A DNA stretch of 64,000 nt from Pirellulaceae bacterium. GTDB lineage: Bacteria > Planctomycetota > Planctomycetia > Pirellulales > Pirellulaceae. The notes under the pieces are model-generated. The model was not told where the DNA came from. It saw only the letters and a list, made by a program, of their open reading frames with translations, and did not search any database. Location of the stretch: positions 372,001-436,000 of the forward strand of contig BPJV01000004.1 in NCBI GenBank assembly GCA_026004795.1, given 5' to 3'. The position numbers were made by a program, and so were the translations under genes. Below are positions 1 through 8,931 of the stretch, piece by piece; position 1 is the first letter of the stretch, and the number at the start of each line of letters is the position of its first letter.

Positions 1-384
1 CAACGGCGATATGCGCGTGGCCGACGCATTGTTACCGAGGGGCGCGATCAGGGGACCGAAGTTTTTGTCGATTCCCCCTGCAAGTTTTTCTTGACGGCCA
101 GCCGCGAGGAGCGAGCTCGGCGGAGGTGGCGAGAATTGCAACAGCGTGGCGTCGCCACCACCTACGAGGAAGTGTTGCAACAACAAGATGCACGTGATGC
201 GCGAGATGCGTCCAGGGCGGTGGGAGGGTTGCGTATTGCCGCCGACGCCATGGTCGTGGACACCGATGGACTGACCACCGACGAGGTCATCGACCAGATG
301 GTGCAGCGGGTCCGTCTCGAGTTCCCTCAGTTGGTATCCGCTGCTGATCCACGCCACGCCGTAGACGAGGGGCAAGAAGTGTGA
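1..384 (+). CDS. cmk: Cytidylate kinase, C-terminal part (5' end outside window)
   Basis: The reading frame is open from base 1 and ends at a TGA at 382-384, giving 127 residues with no start in the window. The visible part contains EGRDQGTEVF, the GRD segment typical of cytidylate kinases (CMP + ATP to CDP + ADP, a cytoplasmic step in pyrimidine nucleotide and phospholipid precursor supply). It is followed by the family's lid region FFLTASREERARRRW and the usual C-terminal helix. It overlaps the next gene, plsC, by 4 bases (GTGA), which suggests translational coupling. A cmk-plsC order is common in bacteria. The assignment rests on family motifs seen by eye and is fairly firm. Confidence 0.88.
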   Translation, partial: QRRYARGRRIVTEGRDQGTEVFVDSPCKFFLTASREERARRRWRELQQRGVATTYEEVLQQQDARDARDASRAVGGLRIAADAMVVDTDGLTTDEVIDQMVQRVRLEFPQLVSAADPRHAVDEGQEV

Positions 385-1094
385 ACCAACCGGACGAGGA
401 ATCGCGGCAGGCGGGGCGGAGGCAGGCAGGGCGGCGAGAATCCGTGCTGCTTGTCTGGTGGAAGTGGCTGTTCTATAGCGGCCTGCAAATCGTATGTCGC
501 CTGGCCGCCGTCGTGCTTTTCGAATTTCGCAGCGTGGGCCGCGAACACACCTGCGTGGAAGGACCAGCATTGGTGCTGAGCACGCACCAGAGTCACCTCG
601 ACCCCCTGTTGGTCGGCATCGTCTTCGATCGGCATTTGCAATCGGTTGCCAGGAAAAGTCTGTTCGGCAATCGCCTGCTGGCGACGATCATGCGGTGGTT
701 GAATGCCATCGAGCTGGATCGCGAACGAGGGGGATTGAGTGGGATGAAGGAGACGATGGCTCGTCTTGCGGCCGGTCACCTGGTGTTGATCTTTCCCGAA
801 GGGACACGCACGCCGCATGGACGCATGCTGCCGTTGAAGGCGGGGTTCTTGATTCTCGTGCGCCGCCATCGTGTGCCGTTGATTCCCATGGCGATCTGCG
901 GCGCCTATGAGGCCATGCCGCGGGGGACGTCTGTGGTGCGTCGCAGGCCGATCCGCGTGGAAGTGGGCAAGCCGATTACCGCTGAGGAATTGTCGACGTT
1001 TGGACAACGTCGCCGCCCTAGCCCTTGTCGAACAACGGTTGGCCGCCTGCGACCAAGCGGCGCGGAACCGCCTGCGGCGGCGCTGAACCGGTAG
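381..1094 (+). CDS. plsC: 1-acyl-sn-glycerol-3-phosphate acyltransferase; C-terminus apparently frameshifted
   Basis: This is a membrane-associated acyltransferase that turns lysophosphatidate into phosphatidate. The catalytic HX4D box is H69-QSHL-D74 and the second family box FPEGTR is at 138-143. A hydrophobic segment at about residues 24-47 would anchor it in the membrane. The start is a GTG overlapping the end of cmk. After residue 206 (EELST) the frame reads an Arg/Pro-rich tail that does not look like a natural acyltransferase end. In the next frame, from base 1000, the sequence reads LDNVAALALVEQRLAACDQA and stops at 1084-1086. This helix-like tail suggests one extra T in the TTT at 999-1001. 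The activity boxes lie upstream of the shift. It converges on fabH. Confidence 0.85.
   Translation: MNQPDEESRQAGRRQAGRRESVLLVWWKWLFYSGLQIVCRLAAVVLFEFRSVGREHTCVEGPALVLSTHQSHLDPLLVGIVFDRHLQSVARKSLFGNRLLATIMRWLNAIELDRERGGLSGMKETMARLAAGHLVLIFPEGTRTPHGRMLPLKAGFLILVRRHRVPLIPMAICGAYEAMPRGTSVVRRRPIRVEVGKPITAEELSTFGQRRRPSPCRTTVGRLRPSGAEPPAAALNR
999..1001 (+). other. Probable frameshift site in plsC (extra T in TTT)
   Basis: Removing one T from this TTT joins the acyltransferase frame to a 28-codon frame ending at 1086. That frame has balanced, helix-like composition, in contrast to the Arg/Pro-rich tail of the current frame. A sequencing error, a real mutation or a recoding site would look the same here. 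Confidence 0.55.
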
Positions 1095-1104
1095 CAGGCC
1101 GGTT

Positions 1105-2238
1105 TTACATTTGCAACAATCCGGTCCCCCAAGCCAGGCCGGATCCGAAACCGCACAACAGGGCCAGGCTCCCGGGAGCCAGCGTTCCGCCGGCGATCGC
1201 TTCGTCCAAGGCAATGGGAATGCTTGCTGCCGACGTATTCCCGTAACGATCCAGGTTGACTAATACTTTGTCGCGATCGATGCCCAAATCGGCGACGGCC
1301 GAGTCGATGATCCGAATGTTCGCTTGATGGAGGATAAGTGCATCGACCTCGGCGATGTCCTTGCCACTGTAAATCAGGCAGTCACGGCAGCTATCGGCCA
1401 CGATCCGCACGGCCCATTTGAATACCTGTCTTCCCTCCATTCTCATGTAATGTTCTCCCGCAGCGATCGATTCGCTCGAGAGAGGATGGCGGCTGCCACC
1501 ACTGGGCACGCACAGCAGTTGGCCGCCACAGCCTTCAGCTCCCAGGGTAAAGCTGAGCCAACCTTGGAGATCCCCGTCGGCAGGTCCTAGCAGCGCCGCT
1601 CCGGCGCCATCACCGAACAGGGGAAAGGTCTTCACGTCGCGTGGATTCACCGTACGGCTCATCACCTCCGCGCCGATGACCAGGGCCCGTTTGGCCATGC
1701 CATTGGCGATAAACTGGCTGGCCGTCAGCGCAGCGTACATGAACCCCGCGCAGGCCGCGTTGACATCCATCGCTGGACAGATGCAGCCGAGACGACGCTG
1801 CACATGGCACGCCGTGGACGGGGTGGCATGATCGGGAGTGATGGTGGCCACGATCAGCAAATCGACATCACGAGGCGCTACTCCCGCCTTGCGCAAGCAA
1901 TCGATGGCTGCTTCATAGGCCAAGTCGCTGGTGGCCTGATCCTCAGCGGCACGACGCCGTTCCAAGATTCCGGTCCGCTGCACAATCCATTGACTATCAC
2001 ACCCCAGGGCGGCCAGCTCATCGTTGACGACGCGTCGTGAAGGCAAGTAACTTCCCGTCCCCAGAATGCGAATCCCGGGCAGCGTCCCCAGGCGACTGCG
2101 GCCGGACAGCTCGGCCACCGCCGCCCCTGAGACCTGTACCGCCGGTTCGTTGTTCGTCCCCGTACTCAAAGCAATACTCCCGTTATCCCTACTGAATTTA
2201 CAGGCCCCAATCCTAACAAAAAGGCCCAATTCTGCCAT
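1105..2238 (-). CDS. fabH: 3-oxoacyl-[acyl-carrier-protein] synthase III
   Basis: FabH condenses acetyl-CoA or another acyl-CoA with malonyl-ACP and so starts type II fatty acid synthesis in the cytoplasm. The 377-residue protein has the complete thiolase-fold triad: Cys163 in NAACAGFMY, His304 in LHQANIRI and Asn334 in RYGNTSAAS. The spacing between His and Asn is the usual 30 residues. The start was chosen at 2238 because a strong ribosome binding site, GGAGGA, lies 7 bases upstream. This gives an unusual extension of about 50 residues before the normal FabH beginning (LPGIRILGTG). The frame stays open a further 168 codons upstream, but that part overlaps the ferredoxin leader and start and is not protein-like. 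A GTG near residue 41 is an alternative start. It converges on plsC. Confidence 0.9.
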   Translation of the reverse strand: MAELGLFVRIGACKFSRDNGSIALSTGTNNEPAVQVSGAAVAELSGRSRLGTLPGIRILGTGSYLPSRRVVNDELAALGCDSQWIVQRTGILERRRAAEDQATSDLAYEAAIDCLRKAGVAPRDVDLLIVATITPDHATPSTACHVQRRLGCICPAMDVNAACAGFMYAALTASQFIANGMAKRALVIGAEVMSRTVNPRDVKTFPLFGDGAGAALLGPADGDLQGWLSFTLGAEGCGGQLLCVPSGGSRHPLSSESIAAGEHYMRMEGRQVFKWAVRIVADSCRDCLIYSGKDIAEVDALILHQANIRIIDSAVADLGIDRDKVLVNLDRYGNTSAASIPIALDEAIAGGTLAPGSLALLCGFGSGLAWGTGLLQM

Positions 2239-2409
2239 AGAGCTTTCCTCCGCAACGGCCTGTCCTCCCTCTACCGGGGCTGTCACCGTGTCGGTCGCTG
2301 CGTAATGGTGACGAGGAGAGTGCCAGCAAGCCGAACCTTGGCTATTGAAATCGAGTCTCAAGATGTGCCGCAAGTCGTTATGGCACCCTGAGTTGCGGCA
2401 GCAGGCAGG

Positions 2410-2438
2410 TTGACATGTCCACCAGCGCACTTTACCAT
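2410..2438 (+). promoter_or_regulatory. Sigma70-type promoter for the ferredoxin gene
   Basis: The sequence shows TTGACA at 2410-2415, a 17-base spacer, and TACCAT at 2433-2438. This places a transcript start near 2445 and a leader of about 95 bases before the ferredoxin start. Confidence 0.6.
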
Positions 2439-2541
2439 TTCGCTCAAGCTGAGCCTCGATACAGGAAAGTTGTCGAGTATGGCGAACAAGAGTCCGATAT
2501 AGCGGGTGCACCGTTTCATTTTCATAGAAAGGTAGGACAGC

Positions 2542-2820
2542 ATGACTCACGTTGTTGCTCAACCGTGTGAAGGATGCAAATATACCGATTGTGTCGTCGT
2601 CTGCCCCGTCGAATGTTTTTACGAAGGCGAGCGGATGTTGTATATCCACCCGGAAGAATGCATCGATTGCGAAGCATGCGTGCCGGAGTGTCCGGTCGAG
2701 GCGATCTATCATGAAGACAATCTGCCCGAGGAGTGGAAGCACTACAAGGAAATCAACGCTGAGATGGCTCCGCAGTGCGAAGTGATCACGGAGAAGAAGA
2801 AGCCGCTCTGTGAGGACTGA
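2542..2820 (+). CDS. fdxA: 7Fe/8Fe-type bacterial ferredoxin
   Basis: A small soluble electron carrier of 92 residues. Its cysteines match the FdxA-type two-cluster ferredoxin: C9, C12, C17 and C21 in the first half, and C40, C43, C46 and C50 in the second ([12 protein letters not shown]). In the Azotobacter FdI pattern, equivalents of C9, C17 and C50 hold a 3Fe-4S cluster and those of C21, C40, C43 and C46 hold a 4Fe-4S cluster. C12 may be a non-ligand or a fourth ligand. The C-terminal half is the usual FdxA extension containing [10 protein letters not shown]. An AGGTAGGA site precedes the ATG. The gene is monocistronic, with its own promoter and terminator, and has no neighbouring redox partner. 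Confidence 0.92.
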   Translation: MTHVVAQPCEGCKYTDCVVVCPVECFYEGERMLYIHPEECIDCEACVPECPVEAIYHEDNLPEEWKHYKEINAEMAPQCEVITEKKKPLCED

Positions 2821-2866
2821 TGCTGCGAGGTATCTTCAGCGGTGTGGTGAACTGGATTTCTCACGA

Positions 2867-2907
2867 AAACCTACTCTCGCGTCCTGCGCGGCAGTAGGTT
2901 TTTTTGT
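2867..2907 (+). terminator. Rho-independent terminator after the ferredoxin gene
   Basis: AAAACCTACT at 2867-2876 pairs perfectly with AGTAGGTTTT at 2893-2902, a 10-base stem. A T-run follows to 2905. It lies 46 bases after the stop codon. Confidence 0.85.
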
Positions 2908-2982
2908 ATCTTGATAGCCTCATGGCGAGCCGTTGGCATTAATCGTTTCTCTGGTCCTCGCAAACCCGAAGGGAACTAGCGC

Positions 2983-3831
2983 ATGTCGGATTGGCCGATC
3001 GGAGTTTTCACCAGCATCGATGCCGGTTTGGGAGTGAAGCTTGAAGTGGCTCACGAATTAGGGGTTCCCACCATACAATTGCATGCGCCTAAACGCTCGA
3101 CACGAACCCCAGACAATGCCGAACGGTTCCTCGAACGGCTGGAAGAGCTGGGAATCGAGCTGACGGCCGTCTTTGGTGGTTTCGATGGCGAAAGCTACGC
3201 GGATATTCCCACCGTCGTCCGCACCGTCGGTCTGGTCCCGCCGGAGACGCGGGCGGAGCGTTTGCAGGAAATGCGGGAGATTTCCGATTTCGCTCGGTTG
3301 CTGGGCTGCAACGTCATTGCCTTGCACCTTGGTTTTGTCCCCCACGACACGACCGCGCCCCTCTACCAGGAGGTGATCGATGTCACGCGTAAACTGTGTG
3401 ATCATGCGGAACTGAATGATCAAGCCGTGCATTTGGAGACCGGTCAGGAAACGGCCGACGCGCTCCTGCAGTTCATCAAGGATGTCGAGCGGGATAACTT
3501 GTTCATCAATTTTGATCCCGCCAATATGATACTCTACGGCACCGGGGAACCGATCGAGGCGCTGCGCCAGGTGGGACCGTACGTTCGCAGTGTGCATTGC
3601 AAGGACGCCAAATGGAGTGATCGGCCGGGCGAGACCTGGGGGCAGGAAGTGCCATTGGGTGAGGGAGACGTGAATATCGAAGCGTTTCTCAGCACGCTCA
3701 AGGAGATCGGCTATCGTGGTCCATTGACCATCGAACGAGAGATCCCGCAGGAACCCGAGCGACAAAAAGCAGAGATCGCTCATGCGGTGAATCTGCTCAC
3801 CCAATTGCGCGAGAAACTGTTGAACGGTTGA
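2983..3831 (+). CDS. Xylose-isomerase-like TIM-barrel sugar phosphate isomerase/epimerase
   Basis: A 282-residue cytoplasmic protein of the AP endonuclease family 2/xylose isomerase-like fold. The candidate metal-binding residues lie where the family has them: Glu in HLETGQE, Asp in NFDPANM, His in SVHCKDA and Glu in TIEREI near the C-terminus. Relatives include hydroxypyruvate isomerases, inosose dehydratases and many uncharacterised sugar epimerases of planctomycetes, so the substrate cannot be named. An AAGGGA site precedes the ATG. It is a single gene between the ferredoxin terminator and a 703-base gene-free region. The family assignment is firm; the reaction is unknown. Confidence 0.85.
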   Translation: MSDWPIGVFTSIDAGLGVKLEVAHELGVPTIQLHAPKRSTRTPDNAERFLERLEELGIELTAVFGGFDGESYADIPTVVRTVGLVPPETRAERLQEMREISDFARLLGCNVIALHLGFVPHDTTAPLYQEVIDVTRKLCDHAELNDQAVHLETGQETADALLQFIKDVERDNLFINFDPANMILYGTGEPIEALRQVGPYVRSVHCKDAKWSDRPGETWGQEVPLGEGDVNIEAFLSTLKEIGYRGPLTIEREIPQEPERQKAEIAHAVNLLTQLREKLLNG

Positions 3832-4534
3832 TTGCTTGCGCTCTTCTGGACCTCGCATCTTCACTCCGCGGTGCCGACCGCAGCAATTGGCCGCAGCCGG
3901 CGCCGCGCGACGACGGTATGCGGGGCCAGCATGCCTCCCCCGCGTCCGCAGCTTCCGTCAGTTGGCTGGCCGGTGACTTAGCCAAGAGACGGACTGCACG
4001 CCTCCATCTCATTGCGAGTATCCACCATGGTGGACTGAGGCAATGGGGATGCCATGGCGAAGCGATTGGCGGGGTGAGGAGCGCATCGTAGTTTCCCGGG
4101 ACGTGTGCTGCCGCCTCCGATGCGCGGCTCATTCCTTCTGCCGGCCCACCAGTCGCCCCTGCCCGGGACACGCTTCTGAATGGCCTGCTGACTGACCGTT
4201 CCGATGCATCGGGATGTTGTAGAGGGAATGCCTGCCCAGGCGTTCCGGCTGCGGCCCGACGTCTCGCTCCCGGCGTCGACTCGACGCCAGAGACATGCTC
4301 CTTGCTGGCAGGCCCAGCCGTCATCGGCGCATTCCTTTTGCCAACGAGACGACTGCTGTCGGTCATGGCTGTCGGTGATGAGGGATGACGGCAATGGACG
4401 AAGCTGGCGAGTCGTTAACCGGCTAGGAATCGGCTGGTTTCCAACAGCTGTCGCGAGGAGTACGCTAGAGGAAGACGAGGCGGAGCGGAATCCGCAGCTA
4501 CCGGTCCACAAGCAGAGCTACGGCGGGAGAAATC
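3832..4534 (+). other. Gene-free region with clustered inverted repeats
   Basis: Open frames in this 703-base stretch are Arg/Ser/Pro-rich on both strands and none has a convincing start or recognisable domain. The supported content is three inverted repeats between 4201 and 4294, listed separately. The stretch probably carries the 3' end of the upstream transcript and the promoter and leader of the ABC transporter genes. Confidence 0.6.
4201..4294 (+). repeat. Three consecutive hairpin-forming inverted repeats
   Basis: CCGATGCATCGG at 4201-4212 is a perfect 12-base palindrome. GGAATGCCT (4225-4233) pairs with AGGCGTTCC (4238-4246), nine pairs including one wobble, around a 4-base loop. GGCGTCGA (4272-4279) and TCGACGCC (4281-4288) are perfect inverse copies, flanked by GTCTC (4261-4265) and GAGAC (4290-4294). 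This would make a long stem with an internal loop. The cluster lies about 240 bases before the ABC ATPase start. Confidence 0.6.
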
Positions 4535-5212
4535 ATGGCGGACCTTCAGGTATCCAAACTTTGCAAACAGTTCGTGACAGCGGCAGAGACCTTGCGCGTA
4601 CTTGATGGAATCGATTTGCAGTTAGCCGGCGGAGAGGACCTGTCCATCGTTGGCCCCAGTGGCTGTGGCAAGTCGACGTTGCTGTACATTTTGGGCACCT
4701 TGGACCGCCCTACCTCCGGAACCGTACTGCTCGACGGCATCGACCCCTTTCAACTCTCGCCCGATCAATTGGCTGCGTTTCGCAATAAGAACATCGGTTT
4801 CGTTTTTCAAGACCACCACCTGTTGCCCCAATTGACGGTTTTGGAAAACGTGTTGATCCCTGCGGTGGCCAACGGCACGCCCAGCGAGGAGACGGTTGCT
4901 ATGGCCCGGGAGTTGGTGGAAGCGGTGGGACTTACCTCCCGGATCGATCATCTGCCCGGTCAGCTCAGCGGCGGAGAGCGTCAGCGCGTGGCTGTGGCGC
5001 GAGCCATGTTGTTCCGCCCCAAACTCCTGTTGGCTGACGAGCCGACCGGAAACCTCGATTTCGAAAACACCCAACGGATTGCCGAACTGCTTTTTCAACT
5101 ACCGAAGCGATTTTCGACCATGTTGATTGTGGTGACGCATAGCCAGTGGGTCGCCGAGCGAGCGACTCGGCGGGCGCGACTGCTGGCCGGAAAACTGCAG
5201 GAGGTGAGCTGA
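4535..5212 (+). CDS. ABC transporter ATP-binding protein (LolD/MacB type)
   Basis: A 225-residue cytoplasmic ATPase subunit of the FtsE/LolD/MacB group that works with FtsX-type permeases. Walker A is GPSGCGKST at 40-48, the Q-loop is FQDHHLLP at 91-98, the ABC signature LSGGERQR is at 144-151, Walker B LLLADE is at 164-169 and the H-loop is VTHSQ near the C-terminus. All catalytic elements are present. The permease gene starts 2 bases after its stop, so the two form one transporter operon. Such transporters use ATP to extract or push out lipoproteins, peptides or small molecules. The substrate cannot be told from the sequence. No ribosome binding site stronger than GGCGGGAG precedes the ATG. 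Confidence 0.92.
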   Translation: MADLQVSKLCKQFVTAAETLRVLDGIDLQLAGGEDLSIVGPSGCGKSTLLYILGTLDRPTSGTVLLDGIDPFQLSPDQLAAFRNKNIGFVFQDHHLLPQLTVLENVLIPAVANGTPSEETVAMARELVEAVGLTSRIDHLPGQLSGGERQRVAVARAMLFRPKLLLADEPTGNLDFENTQRIAELLFQLPKRFSTMLIVVTHSQWVAERATRRARLLAGKLQEVS

Positions 5213-5214
5213 CC

Positions 5215-8200
5215 ATGGCCGCGTTGACTCTAGGAAAAATTGCTTGGCGATCGCTCGGGTATTTCGGTCGCGCCAACCTGGCCGTGGCGTTGGGGGTGGC
5301 GGCCACGACGGCGGTAATCACCGGAGCGCTGTTGATTGGCGACAGCATGCGGGGTAGCCTGCGGCGGCTGGTCCTCGACCGATTGAGCAATGTGCATCTC
5401 GTTGTTCAAGCGAGAAGTTTTTTCGATCCGCAGCGATTGCAGAGTCTGCGATTGCCCGATGGGCTCATCGCCCTCGAACCTGCCATCGTCGTCCCCACCA
5501 GCTCTGTGGAGCATCGTAGCGAAGAAGTCGTGCACCGCGCCTCTCAAGTGCAACTAATTGCAGTAGGCCCAGGGTTTTGGAAGTCTGTAGATGCACCCCT
5601 GGCCGACCTCACTTTGGGCGAAGACGAGGTGGCGATCAATGCCAGTTTGGCCAAGGAATTGGAGGTGCAGGTGGGGCAGGAAGTGACGATTCGTTTTTCT
5701 AAACTCGCGGGAGTTCCTGGCGACATGAGTCTGGGCAGGCGCGACGACGCCACGATGGGGCTACCAGGCCAGCGGGTGGTGGCCATCCTTCCGGACAATT
5801 CGGTGGGGGGCTTGAGTTTCCAGCCGAAGCAGACTCCACCGCGCAACGTGTGGGCGTCGTTGCAGACGGTGGCCGATATCGCTGGGACTGCCGGGCGAGT
5901 CAACGCCGCGGTGGGGCTGGTGGCGGCTGGGGCCGCTTACGATGCGTCCGTCAGTCGTCGCTGGGCCGAGGAACTCAACGACCAGTATCGCCCGGCGGTA
6001 GAGGATTACGGGTTGCAGTTGGATCGCCATACGCGCGTCTTTCCCGACCCGCAAATCGACGATGTTTCCGCAGTGGAGCAACCCCCGCAGACGATCTACG
6101 ACTATTACCAGGTCACATCACGTGAATTGATAATCGATACCCCCACCGGTGACGCTCTCTACCAAGGGTTGGCAGATTACCGGCCGACGCGGATGATGGC
6201 TTACCTGGCCAATTCCATTGCGCGCGTTGCCCCTTCACCAACCTCCACTCGGCAGGAACGGTTGGCGGTAGAAGTGGAGCGGAAAGTCGCGGGGCAACCA
6301 CCGCCGCCAGGTTCCCCGTCGGGCGCTCCGTGGATGGTTCCCATCGGCGATCGCCCGCTCGACTTGGGATCAGTCATCGAACCGGTAATCGTCGATGCCA
6401 GCGACCAGCAGTTGCCGAGCCCAGCGTCGGTCCTAAGTCGATGGGTGCCCTACTCGATCGTGGTGGGCGTCGACGCGAACGAAGAATTGAACCTGGACCA
6501 GTACCGGGAGATTGCCCTCGACCGGCTGTACGTCCCCTACTGCTGGATCAACTCGTGGCTGGCTGAGCAAACTGAGGCGAAACCCGGGGACTGGTTGCGC
6601 GTTACCTACTTCCAACCGGAGACGGCCGACGGTCAGCAGGTTGAATTGGCGGTCGAGATGATGGTTGCCGGTGTCGTGCCGATTACGGAACCGAAGCGGC
6701 GTTATGTCCGCAGTCGCCCTGCGGCCTTCGATCAGCCTCCGACCCCGTTCAACGATCCCCACATGACTCCCCGCGTCCCCGGAGTGACCGATCAGGAATC
6801 GATATCGCAATGGGACCTGCCATTCACGCTGACCTATCCGATCGAACCGGCCGATGATGCCTACTGGAACCATCATCGCCTGACCCCCAAGTTGTTCCTG
6901 CCCTACCGCTACGCGTCCGCGAGGGCGATGTTTGGCAGTCGCTTTGGCACCATGACCTCGCTGCGGATCGCTGCGGCAAGTGTGCAGGACGCCAATCGGC
7001 TACGGGCGACGATGGAAGAATCGTTGCTCGCCACCCGCCCGTTCAAAGGCCTGATATTTCAACCGATTCGCTGGACGCAGTTGCAGGCTGCCCATGGGAC
7101 AACTCCCTTCGATGGGTTGTTTCTTGCCCTGAGTTTCTTTGTCATTGTCGCCTCGCTGATGCTCGTCTACCTGTTATTGAAGCTAGGGGTGCAATTTCGA
7201 GCGCCCCACATTGCCCTGATGCTGGCGACCGGGTTCACGGCCAAGCGAGTGCGGCGGTTGATGTTGCAGGAACACGGGCTGGTATGTTGCGGCGGTGTCG
7301 TGGTCGGGGTCCTGATGGGGATCGGCTATGGTCGGTTGATGTTGATCGGGTTGGAAACCTTGTGGGTCGGCGCGATTAACACTCCCTTTCTCCGGTTTGA
7401 TATGACGGGGACGAGCTTGGTTGTGGGAGCCGTTGCCGGAGGGGGGATCAGCCTGCTGGCCATCGCCGTGGGCCTTCGTCAACTAGCGCGCCTAGACCCG
7501 CAAACGATCTTGCGCGGCCGTTCGTGGAGCGATGGCCAGCAGTCCTCGGGGGCACGCTGGCTGCTTGTCCTCGCCGGGCTGCTTGCCGTCGGCAGTATCG
7601 GGTTGCTGGTGGCAGGCGTAGGGCGAAATGGAATGGATCGCGCCGGAGCTTTCTTCGGCAGTGGCATGTTATTGCTGGTGGCCTCGCTGTTGGCATTGCG
7701 GGGCGCTGTCACGGGAACCGGGGGCGCGCCGCCGCACCGACCGCGCTTGTCACTGACCAGGTTGGCGTGGCGGTCGGTCCACCGTAACCCGACCCGCAGC
7801 CTGTTGGCTATTGGCATGATCGCCGTGGCCAGCTTTCTGATCAGCTCGATGAGCGTCTTCCAAGTCTCTCCCGATGCGCGCGGTTACGGCGGATTCGAGA
7901 TGTTTGCCGAGAGCGCGGTACCGGTCCTCGAGAATTTAGCCTCCAGTGCCGTCCAGCGCAATTATTTGGGGCCTGACGCCGAGCAGTTGCAGTCGGTGAC
8001 GATTGTGCCGTTCCGCATGCGGATCGGCAACGATGCCAGTTGTACCAATCTTTACCACGTGCAGATTCCTACCATTCTAGGCGTTCCTCCCCAATTGGCT
8101 GCGTTGCACGATCGAGCCCCCGACCAGTTTGCCTTTGCCTGGGCGGATGTGAGTGATGAAGAGAACCCCTGGCTTGCCCTCGAGCAGGTGGGCGATGGAA

Positions 8201-8931
8201 GCCGAGACCTGCCGATTCCCGTCGTGGTGGACCTGAACACAGCGGCGTGGAGTCTTAAGCAAGGGGCGCGGCTGGATGAACTGATTGAAATTGAGATCGC
8301 CGATCGCAAGCTGTACTTTCGAACCGTGGGGTTGCTTTCCAACAGCATTTTCCAGGGCAAGTTGCTGATCGGAAAACGGAACTTCGAGCGGCTGTTCCCG
8401 GAAGAAAACGGTTTCAGGTTTTTTCTCATCGACCCGGGGCAGCAATCGCCGGAGGTCGTAGCCAACCTATTGGAGCAAGGTTGGAGCGATTTCGGTTTGG
8501 ATGTGCAGCCCAGTGAACGGTTGCTTCGGCAGTTCCTCGACGTCCAGAATACCTACCTCAGTGCGTTCCAGGCACTCGGAGCGCTCGGCTTGCTGCTGGG
8601 AACGATCGGCCTGGCCGCTGTTCAAATGCGTAGTGTCATCGAGCGGCGTCGCGAATTGGCCGTGCTGCAGGCGATGGGATTCGCTCCGCGCCGGTTGCGG
8701 TCGATGATCACTCTGGAAACCATGATGCTCTTGGGAAGCGGGTTGCTCATCGGCGTGGGGTGCGCGGCGGTGGCGTTGGTCCCGTACCTTATCGAGGTCG
8801 GGCCACAACTGAGCGTGATAGGCCCGGTCCTCATGTTGGGCGTCGTTTGTCTGCTGGGCTTCGTCGTGGTGTGGCTGACCCTACGGCGGGTAGCTGCGGG
8901 ATCGCTGGTAGATAACCTGCGCAATGACTGA
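5215..8931 (+). CDS. Large two-module FtsX-like ABC transporter permease
   Basis: A 1238-residue inner-membrane permease partner of the ATPase directly upstream. The start at 5215 is set by AGGAGG at 5199-5204. After an N-terminal membrane helix (about residues 16-41) comes a very long extracytoplasmic region of about 600 residues. Then follows a first FtsX-like membrane block (about 650-790), further helices near 790-830, a second N-terminal-like helix at about 862-880, a second periplasmic domain, and a last FtsX block at about 1120-1235 containing ERRRELAVLQAMGFAPRRLR, the typical coupling segment. This is a tandem fusion of two LolC/E-like modules in one chain. The large periplasmic domain suggests handling of a lipoprotein or other envelope substrate, which is inference. 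Confidence 0.88.
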   Translation: MAALTLGKIAWRSLGYFGRANLAVALGVAATTAVITGALLIGDSMRGSLRRLVLDRLSNVHLVVQARSFFDPQRLQSLRLPDGLIALEPAIVVPTSSVEHRSEEVVHRASQVQLIAVGPGFWKSVDAPLADLTLGEDEVAINASLAKELEVQVGQEVTIRFSKLAGVPGDMSLGRRDDATMGLPGQRVVAILPDNSVGGLSFQPKQTPPRNVWASLQTVADIAGTAGRVNAAVGLVAAGAAYDASVSRRWAEELNDQYRPAVEDYGLQLDRHTRVFPDPQIDDVSAVEQPPQTIYDYYQVTSRELIIDTPTGDALYQGLADYRPTRMMAYLANSIARVAPSPTSTRQERLAVEVERKVAGQPPPPGSPSGAPWMVPIGDRPLDLGSVIEPVIVDASDQQLPSPASVLSRWVPYSIVVGVDANEELNLDQYREIALDRLYVPYCWINSWLAEQTEAKPGDWLRVTYFQPETADGQQVELAVEMMVAGVVPITEPKRRYVRSRPAAFDQPPTPFNDPHMTPRVPGVTDQESISQWDLPFTLTYPIEPADDAYWNHHRLTPKLFLPYRYASARAMFGSRFGTMTSLRIAAASVQDANRLRATMEESLLATRPFKGLIFQPIRWTQLQAAHGTTPFDGLFLALSFFVIVASLMLVYLLLKLGVQFRAPHIALMLATGFTAKRVRRLMLQEHGLVCCGGVVVGVLMGIGYGRLMLIGLETLWVGAINTPFLRFDMTGTSLVVGAVAGGGISLLAIAVGLRQLARLDPQTILRGRSWSDGQQSSGARWLLVLAGLLAVGSIGLLVAGVGRNGMDRAGAFFGSGMLLLVASLLALRGAVTGTGGAPPHRPRLSLTRLAWRSVHRNPTRSLLAIGMIAVASFLISSMSVFQVSPDARGYGGFEMFAESAVPVLENLASSAVQRNYLGPDAEQLQSVTIVPFRMRIGNDASCTNLYHVQIPTILGVPPQLAALHDRAPDQFAFAWADVSDEENPWLALEQVGDGSRDLPIPVVVDLNTAAWSLKQGARLDELIEIEIADRKLYFRTVGLLSNSIFQGKLLIGKRNFERLFPEENGFRFFLIDPGQQSPEVVANLLEQGWSDFGLDVQPSERLLRQFLDVQNTYLSAFQALGALGLLLGTIGLAAVQMRSVIERRRELAVLQAMGFAPRRLRSMITLETMMLLGSGLLIGVGCAAVALVPYLIEVGPQLSVIGPVLMLGVVCLLGFVVVWLTLRRVAAGSLVDNLRND

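Noticed and set aside
327-1214. Long minus-strand frame opposite plsC
   Set aside because: Arg/His/Gln-rich composition, overlap with a recognised gene and no domain; it is an antisense shadow of high-GC coding DNA.
4201-4212. CCGATGCATCGG palindrome considered as a specific operator
   Set aside because: It has no known match and only one copy; it is reported as part of the hairpin cluster instead.
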